This document shows, piece by piece, positions 26,007-33,946 of a stretch of DNA of 64,000 nucleotides. Source of the DNA: Plantibacter sp. ME-Dv--P-122b (lineage in GTDB: Bacteria; Actinomycetota; Actinomycetes; Actinomycetales; Microbacteriaceae); assembly GCF_030209375.1 (NCBI RefSeq), contig NZ_JARVSC010000003.1, positions 434,001 to 498,000 on the forward strand, given 5' to 3'. Each line of letters begins with the position of its first letter. Position 1 is the first letter of the stretch. The notes beneath the pieces are model-generated. The model saw only the letters and a program-made list of their open reading frames with translations. It ran no database searches and had not been told where the DNA came from. A program made the translations under genes and the position numbers.

Positions 26007-27002
26007 CTAGCCGCACTTGGACTGGTAGACGGCATCCTTCGCGTCGCCGTCGACGTTGTCCTTCGTGATGATGGTGAAGCCGGTCTCGATCTTGGCCTCG
26101 ACCTTGTCACCGTTCAGTGCGGCGATCGCCTGGGCGACGCCGTCCTTGCCGATGGTGGCCGGCTCCTGAGCGACGAGCGCCTGGACGGTGCCCTCCTTCA
26201 GCTGCTTGACCTGGGCGGGACCCGCGTCGAACCCGACGATGGTGACCGAGTCCTCCTTGCCGGCCTGCTTGACTCCGGTCGCGGAACCTTCGGCCGCGAA
26301 CAGGTTCGCTGCGAAGATGCCCACGATGTCGGGGTCCTTCTGGAGCGCCGCGGTCACGATCTCGGCGGCCGTGGACGGCTCGTTGTGGCTGTACTGCACG
26401 CCGAGGTCGGTGAACTTGTCATCGCCCTTGACCGCTTCCTGGAAGCCCTCGGCACGGGCGTCCGTGGTCGAGATGCCGGGGTCGACCGAGACCACGAGGA
26501 CCTTGCCGCCCTCGGGGTGCGCTGCCTTGATCGCGTCGAACGCCGCAGCGCCGCCGCCCTTGTTGTCGCTCGAGATCTGCGAGACCGCGAACGACGGGTC
26601 GTCGACGGTGGTGTCGACGAGGACGACCTTGATGCCCGCGTCGGCCGCAGCCTTGAGCGGGGCCTCCATGGCCTTCACATCGGTCGGGGCGACGAGGATC
26701 GCGTCCGGCTTCGAAGCGACGACCGAGTCGACGAGCGGCTTCTGCAGCGTCGGGTCGAACTTCTCCGGACCCTGGGTCGTGACCGTCGCGCCGGCATCCT
26801 TCGCCGCCGATTCGATACCGCACTGCATCGAGATGTAGAACTCGTCGCCTGCGACGCCCTGGATGAACGCGATCTTGTAGCCGTCGGAACCTGCGCCGGC
26901 GCTGCTGCCGCCCGAGCTCGCGCCACCGGAACACCCGGTGAGCATGAGGCCTGCCGACGCGCCGAGCGCGAGGACTCCGAGAACTGACTTCTTCCACTTC
27001 AT
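26007..27002 (-). CDS. Sugar ABC transporter substrate-binding lipoprotein (RbsB/FrcB type)
   Basis: The 331-residue protein has a lipoprotein signal (MKWKKSVLGVLALGASAGLM, then LTGC with Cys24) and a Ser/Gly linker. The mature part has the pattern of pentose/hexose-binding type I proteins: YKIAFIQGVAGDEFYISM, DAILVAPTDVKAMEAPL, VVLVDTTVDD, GKVLVVSVDPGIST, GIFAANLFAAEG and VTIVGFDAGP. It captures the sugar outside the membrane for the permease at 27074. It is the last gene of the operon, with a 71-base gap to the permease. The ligand is unknown. Confidence 0.92.
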   Translation of the reverse strand: MKWKKSVLGVLALGASAGLMLTGCSGGASSGGSSAGAGSDGYKIAFIQGVAGDEFYISMQCGIESAAKDAGATVTTQGPEKFDPTLQKPLVDSVVASKPDAILVAPTDVKAMEAPLKAAADAGIKVVLVDTTVDDPSFAVSQISSDNKGGGAAAFDAIKAAHPEGGKVLVVSVDPGISTTDARAEGFQEAVKGDDKFTDLGVQYSHNEPSTAAEIVTAALQKDPDIVGIFAANLFAAEGSATGVKQAGKEDSVTIVGFDAGPAQVKQLKEGTVQALVAQEPATIGKDGVAQAIAALNGDKVEAKIETGFTIITKDNVDGDAKDAVYQSKCG

Positions 27003-27073
27003 TGTGATTACCCGTTTCTCTTGAACTGCTGGACTACTGGGATGGTGCGGGGGGTGTTGATCGGTGTAGGGGG

Positions 27074-28159
27074 TTATTTCTTCTTCCTGCTGACGAGGGC
27101 TCGCCAGAAGCTCGTGGATCCACCGCGGGCTGCGGAGGAACGGCGGACCTGGTCGACGTAGACGGCCAGGATGAGGACGGCACCGACGGCGACCTGCTGC
27201 CAGAAGGGCTGCACGCCGGTGATGACGAAGCCGTTCTGGAGGACGGCCGGGATGAACAGGCCGACGACGGTGCCGAAGATCGTCCCGTAGCCACCGAACA
27301 GTGAGGTGCCACCGATGACGACCGCGGCGATGACGTTCAGGTTCGTCTGCGACTGACCGGCGATCGCGGTGGTGCCGAACTGCGACAGCGACAGGATGCC
27401 GGCGAGACCCGCGAGACCACCCGAGATCGCGTAGATGCGGATGAGGTGACGGTCGACCTTCACGCCGACGCGTCGTGCCGCCTCCTCGCTCGATCCGACC
27501 GCGTAGGTGTACAGGCCGAACTTCGTCTTGTGGAGGACGAGCGCACCGATGATGACGACGACGAGGGCGATGACCGAGATGATCGGGACCGCACCGAAGA
27601 CGTTGCCGTACCCGATCGAGTCGGTGAGGACCGACGGCACCTCGCGGATGTCGACACCGCCGGTGAGGATCTGGGCGAGGCCGAGCGCCATGCCGAGGCT
27701 ACCGAGGGTGACGATCAGCGGCGGCACCTTCGCCTTGGAGATGAGGATGCCGTTGAACGTGCCCCACAGGATGCCGACGCCGATCGACACGATGATGCCG
27801 ACGATCGCGGTCCCCCAGTCGTCGCCACCCATGGCCCGCATCGTCGTCGCGGACACGACGCCCGAGAAGACGAGGACGGATCCGATCGAGAGGTCGATGC
27901 CGGAGGTGATGATGACGTAGGTCATGCCGACGCCGAGCACCGCGAGGATCGAGGCGTTCTGCACGACGAGCCGCAGGTTGGACAGCTGCGCGAAGGTGTC
28001 GGGCGCGATCGCGGAGAAGATCGCGATGACGACGAGGAGGACGATGAAGATCTGGAAGGCCTGGGCCTTGAAGAGCTTCCTGATCGGGGTCTCCCGATCC
28101 TTGGCCGTCTCGATGGCGGTCGTCTCCGGCCCCATCTCGGCCTGCTTCACCGCGCTCAT
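27074..28159 (-). CDS. Sugar ABC transporter permease (RbsC/FrcC type)
   Basis: The 361-residue integral membrane protein has about nine to ten hydrophobic segments. It carries hallmark sequences of the RbsC family: GVGMTYVIITSGIDLSIGSV, GTFNGILISKAKVPPLIVTL, GGTSLFGGYGTIFGTVVG. The cytoplasmic N-terminus (about 1-33) is longer than usual. It overlaps the ATPase stop by an ATGA junction, so the two are coupled. It forms the membrane channel of the importer, probably as a homodimer. Confidence 0.92.
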   Translation of the reverse strand: MSAVKQAEMGPETTAIETAKDRETPIRKLFKAQAFQIFIVLLVVIAIFSAIAPDTFAQLSNLRLVVQNASILAVLGVGMTYVIITSGIDLSIGSVLVFSGVVSATTMRAMGGDDWGTAIVGIIVSIGVGILWGTFNGILISKAKVPPLIVTLGSLGMALGLAQILTGGVDIREVPSVLTDSIGYGNVFGAVPIISVIALVVVIIGALVLHKTKFGLYTYAVGSSEEAARRVGVKVDRHLIRIYAISGGLAGLAGILSLSQFGTTAIAGQSQTNLNVIAAVVIGGTSLFGGYGTIFGTVVGLFIPAVLQNGFVITGVQPFWQQVAVGAVLILAVYVDQVRRSSAARGGSTSFWRALVSRKKK

Positions 28160-28917
28160 GCGACGTTCCTCGTGCTGGCACCGGTCATGAGACCGACGAG
28201 TTCTTCCATGTTCGTGTCCTTCGTGTCGACCGTCGCCGCGCGGTGGCCGAGCCGCAGCACCTGCACGCGGTCGGACACCTCCATGACGTGCGGCATCGAG
28301 TGGCTGATGAAGACGACCGCGATGCCCTTGTCGCGCACCCGGCGGATCGTCTCGAGGACGTTCTTCGTCTGGCGGACGCCGAGGGCGGCCGTCGGTTCGT
28401 CGAGGAAGACGACCTTGTTGGCCCAGTGCACCGCGCGGGCGATGGCGATCGCCTGGCGCTGTCCACCGGACATCGCGCCGACCGGGTCGGTGAGCGAGCG
28501 GACGGTCGCGCCGAGTTCGTCGAAGGCGTGACGCGACTGCTTGCTCATCTCCTTGACGTTCATGAGGCCGAGCAGGCCGCCGAGGCCGGGCCGCATGATC
28601 TCGCGGCCGAGATAGACGTTCTGCACGGGGTCGAGGTGGGGCGCGAGGGCGAGGTCCTGGTAGACCGTCTCGATGCCGAGCGCGCTCGACTGCATGGGCG
28701 AGGTGAGGGTGATCGGTTCGCCTTCGAACTTGATAACGCCGCTGTCGACCGCGAGGTTGCCGGAGAGGGCCTTGACCAGGGTGGACTTGCCCGCACCGTT
28801 GTCGCCGATGAGGGCGGTGACCTCGCCGGGGTAGACCTCGAAGTCCGCTTCGTCGAGGGCGCGGACGTGCCCGAACTGCCGGGTGAGGCCTCTGGCCTCC
28901 AAGACGGGAGTCGTCAT
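28156..28917 (-). CDS. Sugar ABC transporter ATP-binding protein, single-domain (FrcA type)
   Basis: The 253-residue ATPase has Walker A GDNGAGKST at 38-46, Q-loop Gln87 (VYQDLAL), signature MSGGQRQ at 149-155, Walker B VVFLDEP with Asp173/Glu174, and switch His in ISHSM. Only one nucleotide-binding domain is present; RbsA-type partners of this permease class usually have two fused domains of about 500 residues. Single-domain versions such as FrcA of the frcBCAK fructose system exist, so two copies should act as a homodimer. ATG 28917 follows an AAAGGAACGAG-type ribosome site. Confidence 0.92.
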   Translation of the reverse strand: MTTPVLEARGLTRQFGHVRALDEADFEVYPGEVTALIGDNGAGKSTLVKALSGNLAVDSGVIKFEGEPITLTSPMQSSALGIETVYQDLALAPHLDPVQNVYLGREIMRPGLGGLLGLMNVKEMSKQSRHAFDELGATVRSLTDPVGAMSGGQRQAIAIARAVHWANKVVFLDEPTAALGVRQTKNVLETIRRVRDKGIAVVFISHSMPHVMEVSDRVQVLRLGHRAATVDTKDTNMEELVGLMTGASTRNVA

Positions 28918-29047
28918 GTCGTTCTCGTTCCTTTCCAGCCGGCCCCGGTGGCCGGGTCCGGCGTGTGGTGGCTGTCGTACCGCCGGTCGGGGCGGTGGCG
29001 TGTGGTGAGCTGCTGCGTGATCGTGGGTCCTGCGTCGAGGGGTGGCG

Positions 29048-30148
29048 TCATCGGATGCCTCCCGATGCGAGGGTCGCCGGCCAGCCCGCACCGGGGCCGG
29101 CGGCGAGCACGGTTGCCGAGCCGCTGACGGTCCAGGGCCCGAACCCGGCCGGGACGGCGAAGACCTCGCCGGCCGAGAAGTCCACGGCGTCGGTCCCGGC
29201 GTCAGCCTCGGGGACCAGTGCGCCGGCGCCGGTGAGTGCGAGGGCGACCGAGAATCCCGCCTCCACGGATGCGCTGCCGTCGGTGCTGGGCGCCACGGCG
29301 ACGAGCTGGAAGTAGGGGTCGGCGGCCGCGGGCAACAGCGACACCGGCGCGTCCGTCCGGGCGTCGAGGTCGTGCAGGACGACGAGGTGTTCGATCTCGG
29401 ACTGCGGGAGCGCCTTCGTCGACACCGCACCCATCACGGTCTCGAATCCGAGGCCGAGGTGGGACTCGTCGCGCGTCGAGGTCGTGACCGACCACTCGAG
29501 GAGGATGGAGAGGTCGGTCGGTTCCTGCACCTCCGCGAGGAAGATGCCGCCGTCGATCGCGTGGGCCGTGCCGGCCGGGACGAGGATGCCCATGCCGCGC
29601 TCGACGACGATCCGGTTCATGTGCGACAGCATCCACTCGCTGTCCTGGGCGTCGCGACGACGGTCGAGTTCGTCGGGGTCGACATCCTCGCTCCATCCGA
29701 GGTGGACGGCCGAACCGGGCTCGGCGTCGAGGATGAACCAGGCCTCCGTCTTGCCGTAGGCGCAGTCGAGGTGGGAGGCGGCGAACGCCCGGTCGGGGTG
29801 GACGTGGACGGGGAGCCGCTGACGAGCGTCGAGCAGCTTGACGAGGATGCCGGTGTCGGCGGCGTCGGTGCCGTGGTCCTGTCCCGCACCGGTCCATTGC
29901 TCCGGGTCGGCCGCGACGAGGTCGCGGAGCAGGACGCCGTCGATGGTGCGGGCGAGGCCGATGGCACCGCCGGGCTCCTGGTCGGCGCGGCTCACGGTCG
30001 CTCCGAGCCACTCCTCCGGCTGGAACTCGCTCTGCTGCTCGATGCCGCGCAGGCTCGCGATGCGGTCGCCGCCGCGGTAGAAGTGCTCGATGAGGTTCGG
30101 TGCGAGTCGCGTCGGCTGGGCGAGCCTCGTGGGCTGGGTCGTGCTCAT
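29048..30148 (-). CDS. Class I mannose-6-phosphate isomerase-like protein
   Basis: The 366-residue cupin protein shows the type I phosphomannose isomerase zinc site: VHVHPD (two His), GKTEAWFIL (Glu), and a later His in PAGTAHAIDGGIFLAEVQEPTD. Type I enzymes interconvert mannose 6-phosphate and fructose 6-phosphate, but homologues in sugar operons take other substrates. It lies between lacI-3 (ATGA overlap at 30145-30148) and the ABC ATPase (130-base gap), so it probably isomerises the imported and phosphorylated sugar. The C-terminal 80 residues form a second cupin-like part. Confidence 0.85.
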   Translation of the reverse strand: MSTTQPTRLAQPTRLAPNLIEHFYRGGDRIASLRGIEQQSEFQPEEWLGATVSRADQEPGGAIGLARTIDGVLLRDLVAADPEQWTGAGQDHGTDAADTGILVKLLDARQRLPVHVHPDRAFAASHLDCAYGKTEAWFILDAEPGSAVHLGWSEDVDPDELDRRRDAQDSEWMLSHMNRIVVERGMGILVPAGTAHAIDGGIFLAEVQEPTDLSILLEWSVTTSTRDESHLGLGFETVMGAVSTKALPQSEIEHLVVLHDLDARTDAPVSLLPAAADPYFQLVAVAPSTDGSASVEAGFSVALALTGAGALVPEADAGTDAVDFSAGEVFAVPAGFGPWTVSGSATVLAAGPGAGWPATLASGGIR

Positions 30149-31206
30149 GCTGCTGGTCCTCCGACCATGCTCGTGGTGGACGCGGTGCGCGCGTCCACGG
30201 TGTGACGCTGCGCCGGGCCGGGGATCTCTCCGGAACCACGCGACACCAGGGAGGTCGGGACGACCCACTCGCGCGGCTCGTCGGCCGGCGATTCGCGCAG
30301 TTCGAGGAGTCGCTCGATCGCGGCGGTCCCGATGACGAACGGATCCTGGTTGATGCAGCTGACGGCCGGTCGCAGGACGTCCGCGAGGGTGAAGTCGCCG
30401 AACGCGATGTGCGCCGTCCCCTCACGCCCGATGCGGTGCAGCGAGGTCGTCAGACCGATCGCCGCCTTCGCGTTGGACGCGAAGAAGGCGGTGGGCGGGT
30501 CCTCGAGTCCGAGCAGGCGCTCCGTCTCGGCGGCGTAGTCGAGTGAGCCGTCGATGGTCCAGGAGACGAGCGACGGGTCGAGGTCGATGCCGGCCTCGGC
30601 GAGGACGTCGGTGTACCCGTGGTAGCGCCGACGGATGGTGAGGAAGCGCTCGTCCCGGTCGTAGAAGGCGATGCGGGTGTGGCCGAGCTCGACGAACTGG
30701 CGGATCGCGAGCTGGGTGGCGGCGTAGTCGTCGACCACGACGCTGTCGAAGGCGGCGAGCGGACGGTCGACGGCCACGACGGGCGTCACGTTCCGGAACG
30801 CCTCGAGGTAGGGAAGCTCCGCGGCGACCGGGGCGATGATGACGCCGGCGACCTGGTGGCCGGCGATGAACCCGGTGAGCTGGTCGCGCTCGCGCCCCTC
30901 GTCGAGCCCGGTGCTCGCCACGAGGACGCTCAGGCCCTCCTTGAGCGCGCGGGCCTCGATGGCGCTCACGAGCGACGCGAAGAACGGGTCGGCGAGTGAA
31001 TCGATGAGGACGCCGATCGCGCCACCGGTGCCGGACTTCAGTGAGCGGGCGGCCGTGTTGGGCACGTACCCGAGGCGATCGATCGCCTCGAGCACGCGGC
31101 TTCGGGTCTCGGGGTGCACGGACGGTTCGCCGTTCACCACCCGCGAGACGGTCTTGATGCTGACGCCGGACTGCGCAGCCACATCCTTGATCCCGGGCGG
31201 CCGCAT
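30145..31206 (-). CDS. LacI-family regulator LacI-3, first gene of the ABC importer operon
   Basis: The 353-residue LacI protein starts MRPPGIKDVAAQSGVSIKTV, has the hinge YVPNTAARSLKSG, and the full effector domain (GVLIDSLADPFFASLV, VAVDRPLAAFDSVVVDD, IAFGDFTLADVLRPAVS). The C-terminus has an extra 25-residue tail. ATG 31206 fits the family start; an in-frame ATG at 31356 would add 50 Arg/Pro-rich residues and lies inside an operator. GACAACGTTGTC operators at 31342-31446 lie in its promoter, implying autoregulation and control of the importer. Confidence 0.9.
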   Translation of the reverse strand: MRPPGIKDVAAQSGVSIKTVSRVVNGEPSVHPETRSRVLEAIDRLGYVPNTAARSLKSGTGGAIGVLIDSLADPFFASLVSAIEARALKEGLSVLVASTGLDEGRERDQLTGFIAGHQVAGVIIAPVAAELPYLEAFRNVTPVVAVDRPLAAFDSVVVDDYAATQLAIRQFVELGHTRIAFYDRDERFLTIRRRYHGYTDVLAEAGIDLDPSLVSWTIDGSLDYAAETERLLGLEDPPTAFFASNAKAAIGLTTSLHRIGREGTAHIAFGDFTLADVLRPAVSCINQDPFVIGTAAIERLLELRESPADEPREWVVPTSLVSRGSGEIPGPAQRHTVDARTASTTSMVGGPAA

Positions 31207-31538
31207 CAGCGGGTCCGCCTGACGGGAAGCGGAACGGGTCCGACGTCGCAGCCGGTCCGGAGCGACGGGACGTGCGCACGTGTCCGGATCGGACTGGTCG
31301 CGGTGATCGCGGGGTTGCAGGTGCCCATGGGCTCCACCTCCTGACAGCGTTGTCATCGGTCGGGGTGGTGCAGCTGCAGAACCCCGTCGTTCCTTCGTGC
31401 GCCTATACTGACCGCAGACCGACAACGTTGTCAAGCAACGTTGTCTGAAAGAGATCAAATTCATTTGGAACTCGCATCGAAGAGGCGTTTAGACCCCTCG
31501 GATGTGGGTCGCCACCCCGGAATCATCGAGGAGTCAGC
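31207..31538. promoter_or_regulatory. Intergenic control region between lacI-3 and the kinase-HAD fusion
   Basis: This 332-base gene-free stretch holds three LacI-type sites and a divergent promoter zone. Site 1 is TGACAGCGTTGTCA at 31342-31355, site 2 is CGACAACGTTGTCA at 31420-31433, and site 3 is the half-degenerate AAGCAACGTTGTCTG at 31433-31447. On the minus strand TTGACA (31429-31434) overlaps site 2 and could be the -35 box of the lacI-3 operon, with AGTATA about 19 bases downstream. On the plus strand TATACT (31403-31408) and TTTGGA/TTTAGA (about 31464-31494) are possible promoter elements. The remaining part, 31207-31340, shows nothing clear. Confidence 0.7.
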
Positions 31539-32747
31539 GTGATCGTCGTCGTCGCAGGAGCAGCCGGAAGCGGGAAGACCACGCTCGGACGCGAGCTGGC
31601 CAGAGCCCTTCGACTCCCACTCCTGGACCTCGACACCATCACGAATCCGCTGCTCGACGGTCTCGGTGCGGTGGCGGATCCCGATGGCGACGAACCGCTC
31701 CACTGGAACGACCCGAAGCTGCGCCCGACCATGCGCCCGGCGCGGTACGCGGCCCTCCGAGCGGTCCTCGCCGATCAGCGCGACAGCGGCGTCGGCGCCG
31801 TGCTCGTCGCCCCCTTCACCGCGGAGCTCCGTGGCGGCGCCGAATGGGACGCGCTCGTCGAGGCGGCCGGGGTCGTCCCGAAGGTCGTCTGGCTGCACAC
31901 CGATGCCGCCACGCTCGCAGCTCGCCGAGCCGAACGCGGCGCCGAGCGGGACACGCACATCGTTGACCCGTCGACCGACACCCCACCCACCATCGAGCAC
32001 CTGTCGATTGAAGCGGCGTTGTCCACCTCGCAGCAGCTCGCCGCCGTCCAACGCGCGCTCGGCCTCGGACGGACCATCGAGGCCTCCGCACCGATCTTCG
32101 ACCAGGTCTTCGCCGCCGGGCTCTTCGACCTCGACGGGACGCTCATCGACTCGACGCCGGCCGTGAACCGGTCGTGGGCGCAGCTCGCCCGCGAATACGG
32201 TCTCGAGGGCGACCTGCTCGCCGCGGGACACGGGCAGCCCGCTGCCCAGGTGCTCGCCGCGATCTTCCCGCCCGAGCAGGTCGCCGAAGCGCTCGCACGG
32301 ATCATCGAGATCGAGGCCGACGAGGTCGCCGACGTCATCGCCCTCCCGGGGGCGGCGGAGGCGCTGGCAGCGCTCGGTGACGACGCGAAGGCGATCGTCA
32401 CGAGTGGCACGAGACTCATCGCCGGCAACCGGATCGCGGCCGCCGGACTCGTGCGGCCGGAGGTCGTCGTGACCTTCGACGACGTCACGAAGGGCAAGCC
32501 GGACCCCGAACCGTTCCTGCTCGGCCGCACCCGGCTGGGCATGGAGTCGCAGCCGTGCGTCGTGTTCGAGGACGCACCGGCCGGGCTCGCCGCGGCGCGC
32601 GCGGCCGGCTGCTGGACGGTCGGCATCGCCGGCACGCACGAGGCGCACGAACTCGATGCGGACCTCGTCATCGACGGCCTCTTCCAACTGCGGCTCGAGC
32701 CGGTCGCCGCGGGTGGATTCCGACTCGCCCCGGCAGCGCTGGGCTGA
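31539..32747 (+). CDS. Fusion of P-loop sugar kinase-like domain and HAD-family sugar phosphatase
   Basis: The 402-residue protein joins two enzymes. Residues 1 to about 180 form a P-loop kinase-like domain (Walker A GAAGSGKT at 7-14) similar in layout to gluconate/shikimate kinases. Residues about 190-400 form a HAD subfamily IA phosphatase with all motifs: DLDGT (Asp197, Asp199), motif II VTSGT (Ser289), Lys320 in KGKPDPEPF, and FEDAPAG (Glu344, Asp345). Kinase and phosphatase in one chain could set the phosphorylation state of the same sugar. GTG 31539 follows GAGGAG by five bases. It is divergent from lacI-3 and shares its operator region. Confidence 0.85.
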   Translation: MIVVVAGAAGSGKTTLGRELARALRLPLLDLDTITNPLLDGLGAVADPDGDEPLHWNDPKLRPTMRPARYAALRAVLADQRDSGVGAVLVAPFTAELRGGAEWDALVEAAGVVPKVVWLHTDAATLAARRAERGAERDTHIVDPSTDTPPTIEHLSIEAALSTSQQLAAVQRALGLGRTIEASAPIFDQVFAAGLFDLDGTLIDSTPAVNRSWAQLAREYGLEGDLLAAGHGQPAAQVLAAIFPPEQVAEALARIIEIEADEVADVIALPGAAEALAALGDDAKAIVTSGTRLIAGNRIAAAGLVRPEVVVTFDDVTKGKPDPEPFLLGRTRLGMESQPCVVFEDAPAGLAAARAAGCWTVGIAGTHEAHELDADLVIDGLFQLRLEPVAAGGFRLAPAALG

Positions 32748-32759
32748 GCGGCACCCCGA

Positions 32760-32865
32760 TCCCTGAGCCTGTCGAAGAACCGGAGGCTGACGAAACTGAT
32801 GCAGCCTCCTCCGAACACGCTCCTCGGCAACCGCGGAGACTCGTTCCCTGAGCCTGTCGAAGGGC
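32760..32865. repeat. Two REP-like elements after the kinase-HAD gene
   Basis: Copies CCCTGAGCCTGTCGAAGAAC (32761-32780) and CCCTGAGCCTGTCGAAGGGC (32846-32865) lie in the same orientation in the 246-base gap before the next gene. Both belong to the family that recurs at 33.7-35.7 kb and 40.2 kb. Confidence 0.8.
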
Positions 32866-32956
32866 ACGCGGACGACTGCCGGATCGCCATGCCCGTTCCC
32901 TCGTCGACGTCAGCTGACCCAGGGCCACTTGGCTCGTCACGGTCACGTCGACTATC

Positions 32957-32985
32957 TTGCATCTGAAATAACACTGCTAACATAT
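32957..32985 (+). promoter_or_regulatory. Possible AT-rich promoter of the CPBP-like gene
   Basis: TTGCAT (32957-32962) and ACATAT (32980-32985), 17 bases apart, lie nine bases before the ATG at 32994. The AT-rich stretch stands out in this GC-rich DNA. The short leader leaves little room for a Shine-Dalgarno sequence, so translation would be leaderless or nearly so. Confidence 0.4.
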
Positions 32986-32993
32986 CGACTGCC

Positions 32994-33614
32994 ATGTCGA
33001 CGCTCACAGACGCCCCCTCCCGCCGATCCCTCCGCCCGCTCTCCGCGCTCGCGATCTCCGCGTCCTGGTTCGCCCTGTGGTGCTTGACCCCGGGCCTCAC
33101 CGACCGAGGCCCCGTTCGTCTGGTGGCGCGCGACGACGCCCTCGTGGTCTTCCTTGAGTCCCTGATCGCCGGCCTCCTGGCGATCGCCATCGCCATCCTG
33201 CAGCGCACCCACACGCGTGCACTCTTCGCACCGTCTCGGCAGCGGTTCCTCTACGTCATCCCGCTCGCGCTCGCGCTCGCGTTGCCGTTGCACGATGAGC
33301 TCGAGTTCCCGGTGCTGCTCTACCTCTTCTGGATGACCGTCTCGGTGTTCTGGCAGGACTACCTGACCTTCGGACTCCTGCAACGCCATCTCGCCGCGCG
33401 CTTGCCATCGCGCACGGTCATCCCCGTCGTCGCCGCCCTGTTCGCCCTCGGACACGTCATCCTGCTCCCCGACAAGTTCGGGATCGTCCCGAACCCGCTT
33501 CCGGCACTGAGCATGCTCACTCTCGGACTCCTGCTCGCATGGCTCCGTCGCCGGTTCACGACGATGCACCTCATCCTGACGCTGCACCTGTCGTTCTATT
33601 TCATCTTCGCGTGA
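32994..33614 (+). CDS. CPBP-like membrane protein lacking the catalytic Glu pair
   Basis: The 206-residue protein has about six hydrophobic segments. It has the tail-end organisation of CPBP intramembrane proteases: FWQDYLTFGLLQRHL at about 119-133 in the place of motif 1, ALGHVILLP at 151-159 in the place of motif 2 (His154), and HLSFYF at the end. The glutamates of EExxxR are replaced by Gln121-Asp122 and the Arg is missing. I infer a non-proteolytic homologue; a divergent active enzyme cannot be excluded. It is flanked by REP-like repeats on both sides. Confidence 0.7.
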   Translation: MSTLTDAPSRRSLRPLSALAISASWFALWCLTPGLTDRGPVRLVARDDALVVFLESLIAGLLAIAIAILQRTHTRALFAPSRQRFLYVIPLALALALPLHDELEFPVLLYLFWMTVSVFWQDYLTFGLLQRHLAARLPSRTVIPVVAALFALGHVILLPDKFGIVPNPLPALSMLTLGLLLAWLRRRFTTMHLILTLHLSFYFIFA

Positions 33615-33946
33615 GGTCCAGCCACGCGTGGGGATGCGGACCCTGGCGAGCACCTCGACCGGCTTGACGACCGCGTCACCGTCGTTCCCTGAGCCTGTCG
33701 AAGGGCACCCCGAGCAACCTTCCCCACCGCACCACGACAAGCTCCGCGACCGCGTCTCCGCCGTTCCCTGAGCTTGTCGAAGGGCCCACGAGCAACCTCC
33801 CCACCGCACCTCGACAACGGCGGAACCTCGCTCCCTGAGCCTGTCGAAGGGCGCCCCGAGCGAACGTCACCTGTCGGATAAATACCCAGATCAGGGGCGT
33901 ATTCACTGCACGTTCCAATGTCAGTGGTCCGTGTTTGGATGGATCC
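33615..33946. repeat. Gene-free stretch with three REP-like elements
   Basis: This 332-base region contains REP-like copies at 33687-33706, about 33767-33785 (variant GAGCTTGTCG) and 33833-33852, all in the CCCTGAGCCTGTCGAAGGGC orientation, roughly 70-80 bases apart. The last 90 bases (33855-33946) include a less GC-rich stretch (ATAAATACCCAGATCAGGGG) that may hold the promoter of the HNH gene. No coding frame is convincing. Confidence 0.75.

Noticed and set aside
31461-32867. 468- and 479-codon minus-strand frames opposite the kinase-HAD fusion
   Set aside because: The plus strand shows Walker A and all HAD motifs, while the minus frames are low-complexity Arg/Asp/Glu-rich or Ser/Arg-rich sequence without signatures.
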